Of a DNA stretch of 64,000 nt, positions 60,153 through 64,000 are shown one piece after another. The DNA is from Geobacillus stearothermophilus ATCC 12980 (GTDB lineage Bacteria; Bacillota; Bacilli; Bacillales; Anoxybacillaceae), in the NCBI RefSeq assembly GCF_030369615.1, contig NZ_CP128494.1, positions 2,499,501 to 2,563,500 of the forward strand, written 5' to 3'. The translations under genes were made by a program, and so were the position numbers. Within the stretch, counting starts at the first letter, position 1; every line of letters starts with the position of its first letter. A model generated the notes under the pieces. The model was not told where the DNA came from and made no database searches. It saw nothing but the letters and a program-made list of their open reading frames with translations.

Positions 60153-62600
60153 TTGAAAAAAACGCTTCTTTCCGTCTTGTTAGCGACTTGCCCGCTGTGG
60201 CCGTCGGCCGCCTTGGCCGCCGATGGAAGTCCGTCCTCATCCTCACCGACACTCATGGTCGCGGAGCATAACGCTTTGCTGAGGAGAGGAGCGACGGATT
60301 CCTATCAAATCGTCGAATCCATTTCCGCTGGCCAACAAGTAAAGGTCATCGACAAGTTCCAAAACGCTGCTGGCGAAACGTGGTATCGCATCGAATATAA
60401 GGGCATCACAGGCTGGGCGCGGGCAGACGACTTTTCTGAAGCGCATGTCTCTTCCGCCTTCCCTAACGTGATGTTCGCCAAGCAAGACTCGTTGCTGAGA
60501 AGAGGGGCAACCGATTCATATCGGTCCGTTGGCTCGATTCCCGCTGGCCAACAAGTGAAAGTCATAGACGAGTTTCAAAATGCCTATGGTGAAACGTGGT
60601 ACCGCATCGAGTACGGAGGCGTCACCGGCTGGACGCGTGCGGACAGCTTTTCTAACCAACCGCCTTCCATGCTCGTCGGAAAGCGTGCGGTGATCGCCGC
60701 CAACGACATCGCGATGCGCAAGGGGGCATCCCCTTACTATCCGGTCGTCAAAACACTGTCTAACGGCGATGTCGTCTCCATCATTGCCGAGTTCACCAAT
60801 TCGCTCGGGGAACAGTATGTGCGTGTGGAGTGGGCGGGAGTCAAAGGATGGGTGAAAACGGAACAGATCTACATACCCAAACAGCTTCCGACACTTTTGC
60901 CGACATTCATGAACGTTGTGCAGTCCTCCCCGGTTCGCCGCGGGGCGAGCGTCCATTACCGCGCCGTCGCCACAGTGTCACGCGGTCAATCTGTCAAAGT
61001 GATCGATTTGTTCGTCACAAATGGTCAGGAACTTTGGTGCCGCGTTGATCTCGGACATGTCCGAGGATGGGTGTCGGAAAAAGTGTTGACGATGTCATCA
61101 ACCATGTCGGTTCCAAGCGGTGTCTCGGATACGTCCAGCGTCTCAGGCCAGCCGCTGACGGTCAGCGTTTCGGTCGCCAATGTGCGGCAAGCTCCATCTT
61201 TAAAAGCAAAAGTCGTCACCCAACTGAAAAAAGGAACCAAACTGAACAGCCTGTCAAGCGCCAAAGATGCGTCGGGAGCGCTTTGGTACAAAGTGCCCCT
61301 CAATGGAAAAACGCTCGGCTGGGTGCACGAGACGGTCGTAACCAAATCCTACCTTTCCCCACCAGCCAACCAGGGGATGCAAAAGCAGGTGACAACCGCT
61401 AATGCGGCGCTGTTTGCCGAACCTTCGTTGAGCGCCGCCGTCATCGAGCGGATTGCGAAAAACCGAACGGTCACGGTTTTGAAGACGACAGAAGCATCTC
61501 CGTTCGACTGGGTGCAAGTCACCTCTGCATCGGGGAAAACGGGATGGATGCCGGTGTTTGAAGTAAAAGCCCCATCCTACGTATACGTCAAACAGGCGGG
61601 CACTCCGCTGCGCCGAGGTGCATCTTCGAACTATCAATCGTTGAAGGCGTTGGCAGCGAATGAGCGACTTGCTGTCCTTTACGAATATCATGGATGGCTG
61701 AATGTCGAAACATCCAATGGCGTCCGCGGATGGGTGGAGGAATCAAGCACCTCTACCGTCGCCTTAAATAGTCTCGTTGAACCGACTTTTTCGACCATCA
61801 ACGACAATGCCTATTTGACGTGGAAAAAAACGTCTAATTTCCGCGTCTCCTATTCGTTGTTGCCGGGCAATCGTCTGAAAATCACCGGCTCGTTTTCCTA
61901 CGCTGAAGTCCCGTCGACCGATATTCCAGGCATACAAACCGTGGAATGGACCGGCAGCAGCCTGCTCATCACCTTTGAACCGGGGTACACGTTCACCCTT
62001 CGCCATTACAGCGACCGATTGGCGCTGAAAATTCTCGAGACCGGACTCAAGGGCAAAAAAATCATCATTGACGCAGGGCATGGGGCGCACGACACCGGGG
62101 CGATCGGCCCTGGCGGCACGCGGGAAAAAGATATTACTCTCGACACCGCCTTATTGCTAAAAGAAGAATTGGAGCGGGCCGGAGCGATCGTGAAATTGAC
62201 GCGAAGCACCGACATCTTTTTGGAGCTGTCTGAACGGACATGGATCGCCAACAGTTCCGACTACGACGCCTTTATCAGCATTCACGCCGACTCGTACTCG
62301 CGGACATCTCGCGGAACGACAACGTACTACAACGTATCGAGCAACTTCAATGGGCCAAAAAGCGAGCAGTTGGCCGCCATCGTGCAAAAACATCTTGTCC
62401 AACAGCTCGGAACATATGACCGCGGCCATAAAACGCAAAACTTTTACGTCAACCGGAAAAACGAGCTGCCGAGCATTCTCGTTGAGCTCGCCTTCATCTC
62501 CAATCCAAATGAAGAGGCGCAGCTCAAAACGAAAGCGTTCCGCCAAAAAGCGGCCGTCGGCATTCGCGAAGGACTGGAAGAGTATTTCAGCCAATTCTAG
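60153..62600 (+). CDS. Secreted multi-SH3b N-acetylmuramoyl-L-alanine amidase
   Basis: 815 residues from a TTG (GGGGG site). Signal peptide (KKTLLSVLLATCPLWPSAAL), then seven bacterial SH3 (SH3b) wall-binding repeats (about 28-520) each with an RRGA or related start and a GW end; repeats 1 and 2 are nearly identical. An AMIN-like beta domain (about 535-630) follows, then Amidase_3: IIIDAGHGAHDTGAIGPGG, TREKDITLD, FISIHADSYS and catalytic ILVELAFISNPNE. It cleaves the amide bond between MurNAc and L-Ala. The length is at the long end of the family, due to SH3b expansion. Confidence 0.94.
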   Translation: MKKTLLSVLLATCPLWPSAALAADGSPSSSSPTLMVAEHNALLRRGATDSYQIVESISAGQQVKVIDKFQNAAGETWYRIEYKGITGWARADDFSEAHVSSAFPNVMFAKQDSLLRRGATDSYRSVGSIPAGQQVKVIDEFQNAYGETWYRIEYGGVTGWTRADSFSNQPPSMLVGKRAVIAANDIAMRKGASPYYPVVKTLSNGDVVSIIAEFTNSLGEQYVRVEWAGVKGWVKTEQIYIPKQLPTLLPTFMNVVQSSPVRRGASVHYRAVATVSRGQSVKVIDLFVTNGQELWCRVDLGHVRGWVSEKVLTMSSTMSVPSGVSDTSSVSGQPLTVSVSVANVRQAPSLKAKVVTQLKKGTKLNSLSSAKDASGALWYKVPLNGKTLGWVHETVVTKSYLSPPANQGMQKQVTTANAALFAEPSLSAAVIERIAKNRTVTVLKTTEASPFDWVQVTSASGKTGWMPVFEVKAPSYVYVKQAGTPLRRGASSNYQSLKALAANERLAVLYEYHGWLNVETSNGVRGWVEESSTSTVALNSLVEPTFSTINDNAYLTWKKTSNFRVSYSLLPGNRLKITGSFSYAEVPSTDIPGIQTVEWTGSSLLITFEPGYTFTLRHYSDRLALKILETGLKGKKIIIDAGHGAHDTGAIGPGGTREKDITLDTALLLKEELERAGAIVKLTRSTDIFLELSERTWIANSSDYDAFISIHADSYSRTSRGTTTYYNVSSNFNGPKSEQLAAIVQKHLVQQLGTYDRGHKTQNFYVNRKNELPSILVELAFISNPNEEAQLKTKAFRQKAAVGIREGLEEYFSQF

Positions 62601-62817
62601 TTTGTTCGCGTTCGGAGAATAATAGCATGAGAAGGCCGGTAATGCAACGGATTGCAAAGCTTTACGACGGAGTTCGTCAAACTGAGAAACATGGCAGCAT
62701 CGCGTTTTCATTCCTTGCGATTCCTCATGAACCGAGCGAATCCGTTGTTTTTCACCGGCCTTTTAGGAAAGCTATTATTCTCCTTTCTTTCCATATCCAA
62801 AAACGGGGGAGATGAAC

Positions 62818-63495
62818 ATGATGAAACGAAAAGCCAAATGGGCCGTTGCTGCCAGCCTGGCGGTCGGAATGACGGCAGGCGCCCTCTTGTTTACGCCATC
62901 GGCGATGAAAGCATCAGAAGAAGTCGTGTTAGCGAGCGTCGACTGGGTGACTTCCCAGCTCAACCCGATGAAAAACGACATTGCCAACCTGAAAGCACAA
63001 CTGGCCGCCCAGCAACAACAAATTCAACAACTTCAACAACAACTTGCTAGCAAACCCGCTTCGCCTTCTTTGCCTTCTGTCGTCTATGTAGTGAAAAACA
63101 ATGCGGCCGTCCGCAGCGGAGCGTCAACGAGCTACCGCGTCATCACTTATAAACAGGCAGGGGCTTCACTGCAAGTGGTCGGGGCGCACCTTACTTCCCA
63201 AGGATTGTGGTACAACATCATCCTCTCCTCATCGTTGAAAGGTTGGATTTATTCCGGCGATGTCTCGACATCCGCCGTCAGCAGCGACAGCACCAAGCAC
63301 GTCATCGCCACGGCCGCGGTCAATATTCGAAAAGGAGCGACGACTTCTTATCCGATTATTGCGACCGTTCCAAAAGGGACAGAGATGGTCTATATTCAGC
63401 CGTTTACCAACAGCAAAGGGGAGAAATGGTACAACGTGCAACTGTCTGATGGGCGTCAGGGTTGGATGGCCGCTGAATTTGGTGAGGTGAAGTAG
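62818..63495 (+). CDS. Secreted SH3b-repeat protein
   Basis: 225 residues: signal-like N-terminus (KRKAKWAVAASLAVGMTAGA), a Gln-rich coiled coil (NDIANLKAQLAAQQQQIQQL), then two SH3b domains (AAVRSGASTSYRVITYKQAG and AAVNIRKGATTSYPIIATVP), both with GW-type ends. No catalytic domain, so it may tether or space wall enzymes. Three in-frame ATG lie close to GGGGGAG; 62818 has the best spacing, with 62821 also possible. It sits between the amidase and the SpoIID/LytB gene, 3 bp before the latter's start. Confidence 0.82.
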   Translation: MMKRKAKWAVAASLAVGMTAGALLFTPSAMKASEEVVLASVDWVTSQLNPMKNDIANLKAQLAAQQQQIQQLQQQLASKPASPSLPSVVYVVKNNAAVRSGASTSYRVITYKQAGASLQVVGAHLTSQGLWYNIILSSSLKGWIYSGDVSTSAVSSDSTKHVIATAAVNIRKGATTSYPIIATVPKGTEMVYIQPFTNSKGEKWYNVQLSDGRQGWMAAEFGEVK

Positions 63496-63498
63496 ACG

Positions 63499-64000
63499 GT
63501 GAAAAAATTGGCGTGGTTGGCCGTCGGCCTGTTTTTGCTCATCGTCTCTCCTTCCGCGTCGAACGCCGCTGGGGTGAAAACGTACAACAATACCGTGCAA
63601 GTCCTTTTATATAAAGGGACATCGGTGACAGTCGCCGTCGAAGGAAACTATCAAATCGTCAATAAAGAGACGTTGACGATCACCCCGCTGCCAAGCGGGA
63701 CAAATCTGACATTTCAGTCTTCCTCTTCGACCGTGTTTGTCACGTACAATGGAAAGACGGATTTTTCAAGCACCGGATTTACCATTCAAGAAACGATCGG
63801 CGCGGCGCCGTTGTCGCTTGTCAAGGTGAACCAAACGCGGTATCGGGGAAGCGTCGACATTCGCCTGCAAAACAGCGCCTTGTATGCTGTCAATATTTTA
63901 GATATGGAAGATTATTTAAAAGGAGTCGTGCCGAGCGAGATGCCTGCCTCTTGGCCGCTTGAGGCGCTGAAGGCGCAAGCCATTGCGGCCCGAAACTATG
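63499..64000 (+). CDS. SpoIID/LytB-family protein, 3' end outside window
   Basis: A GTG start at 63499 (AGGTGA site) opens a frame running off the right edge (about 167 residues). Signal peptide (KKLAWLAVGLFLLIVSPSAS), a beta-rich domain, and then the SpoIID core YLKGVVPSEMPASWPLEALK followed by AQAIAARNY. SpoIID is a lytic transglycosylase; LytB enhances amidase activity. With the preceding SH3 amidase the latter, LytB-like role is more likely. The catalytic Glu of the family lies in VPSEMP. Confidence 0.9.
   Translation, partial: MKKLAWLAVGLFLLIVSPSASNAAGVKTYNNTVQVLLYKGTSVTVAVEGNYQIVNKETLTITPLPSGTNLTFQSSSSTVFVTYNGKTDFSSTGFTIQETIGAAPLSLVKVNQTRYRGSVDIRLQNSALYAVNILDMEDYLKGVVPSEMPASWPLEALKAQAIAARNY

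Noticed and set aside
62632-62762. 9-bp perfect inverted repeat AAGGCCGGT/ACCGGCCTT separated by about 113 bp after the amidase gene
   Set aside because: The arms are far apart and the T run after the second arm is only four long; could be chance, and I cannot support a terminator or riboswitch.

Overview
The window is a stretch of a thermophilic Bacillaceae chromosome, most likely Geobacillus (G. stearothermophilus type). The backbone follows the Bacillus subtilis order around secA, hag and degSU: ftsEX, cccB, yvjA, prfB, secA, hpf, fliT-fliS-fliD-flaG, hag-csrA-fliW, flgL-flgK-flgN-flgM, yvyF, comFC-comFA, degV, degU, degS, yvyE and an LCP gene. A group I intron in hag, known from G. stearothermophilus, supports the assignment. 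Nearly all backbone genes up to degS are on the minus strand; yvyE and the cell-wall genes are on the plus strand.

Layout. 0-1.1 kb: 5' part of an IS200/IS605 tnpB and its end hairpin. 1.2-11.3 kb: a FtsEX-linked M23 endopeptidase, ftsX, ftsE, cytochrome c551, a YitT-family membrane protein, a RelE-type toxin-antitoxin pair, prfB with its programmed frameshift, secA, a heptad-repeat coiled-coil gene and hpf. 11.5-16.1 kb: a frameshifted HD-GYP gene, then fliT, fliS, fliD and flaG. 16.2-30.9 kb: an accessory island of insertion sequences: one IS4-type element, four of the window's five IS110 copies (three in a head-to-tail array), an IS1111-like element nested in one of them, an IS21 element and an IS66 remnant. 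These surround AT-rich cargo: a retropepsin-like gene pair and a two-gene HEPN-type module cut by the IS21.

30.9-41.6 kb is a flagellin glycosylation island: four multidomain glycosyltransferases and the complete dTDP-L-rhamnose pathway (rfbA, rfbC, rfbB, rfbD). It lies directly downstream of hag and is preceded by its own SigD-type promoter. 41.7-52.2 kb: hag with its intron, csrA, an IS110 copy that separates csrA from fliW and replaces the FliW C-terminus, a frameshifted yviE, flgL, flgK, flgN, flgM, yvyF, a YaaR-family gene and YlqH/YlqG-like (FlhB-C/FliK-like) genes behind another SigD-type promoter. 52.2-58 kb: comFC, comFA, degV, degU, degS. 58.2-64 kb: yvyE, an LCP ligase, an SH3-rich amidase, an SH3 lipoprotein-like or secreted protein and the start of a SpoIID/LytB protein.

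The main theme is motility: early regulators (DegSU), anti-sigma control (FlgM), translation control (CsrA-FliW), late filament parts and chaperones, and filament glycosylation, much of it under recognisable SigD-type promoters. Mobile DNA has hit this system repeatedly. The most notable observations are the hag group I intron, the IS110 family with a constant junction heptamer and structured 5' regions (candidate bridge RNAs), 73-bp mini-elements that look like deletion derivatives of it, and the disruption of the fliW-csrA pair.
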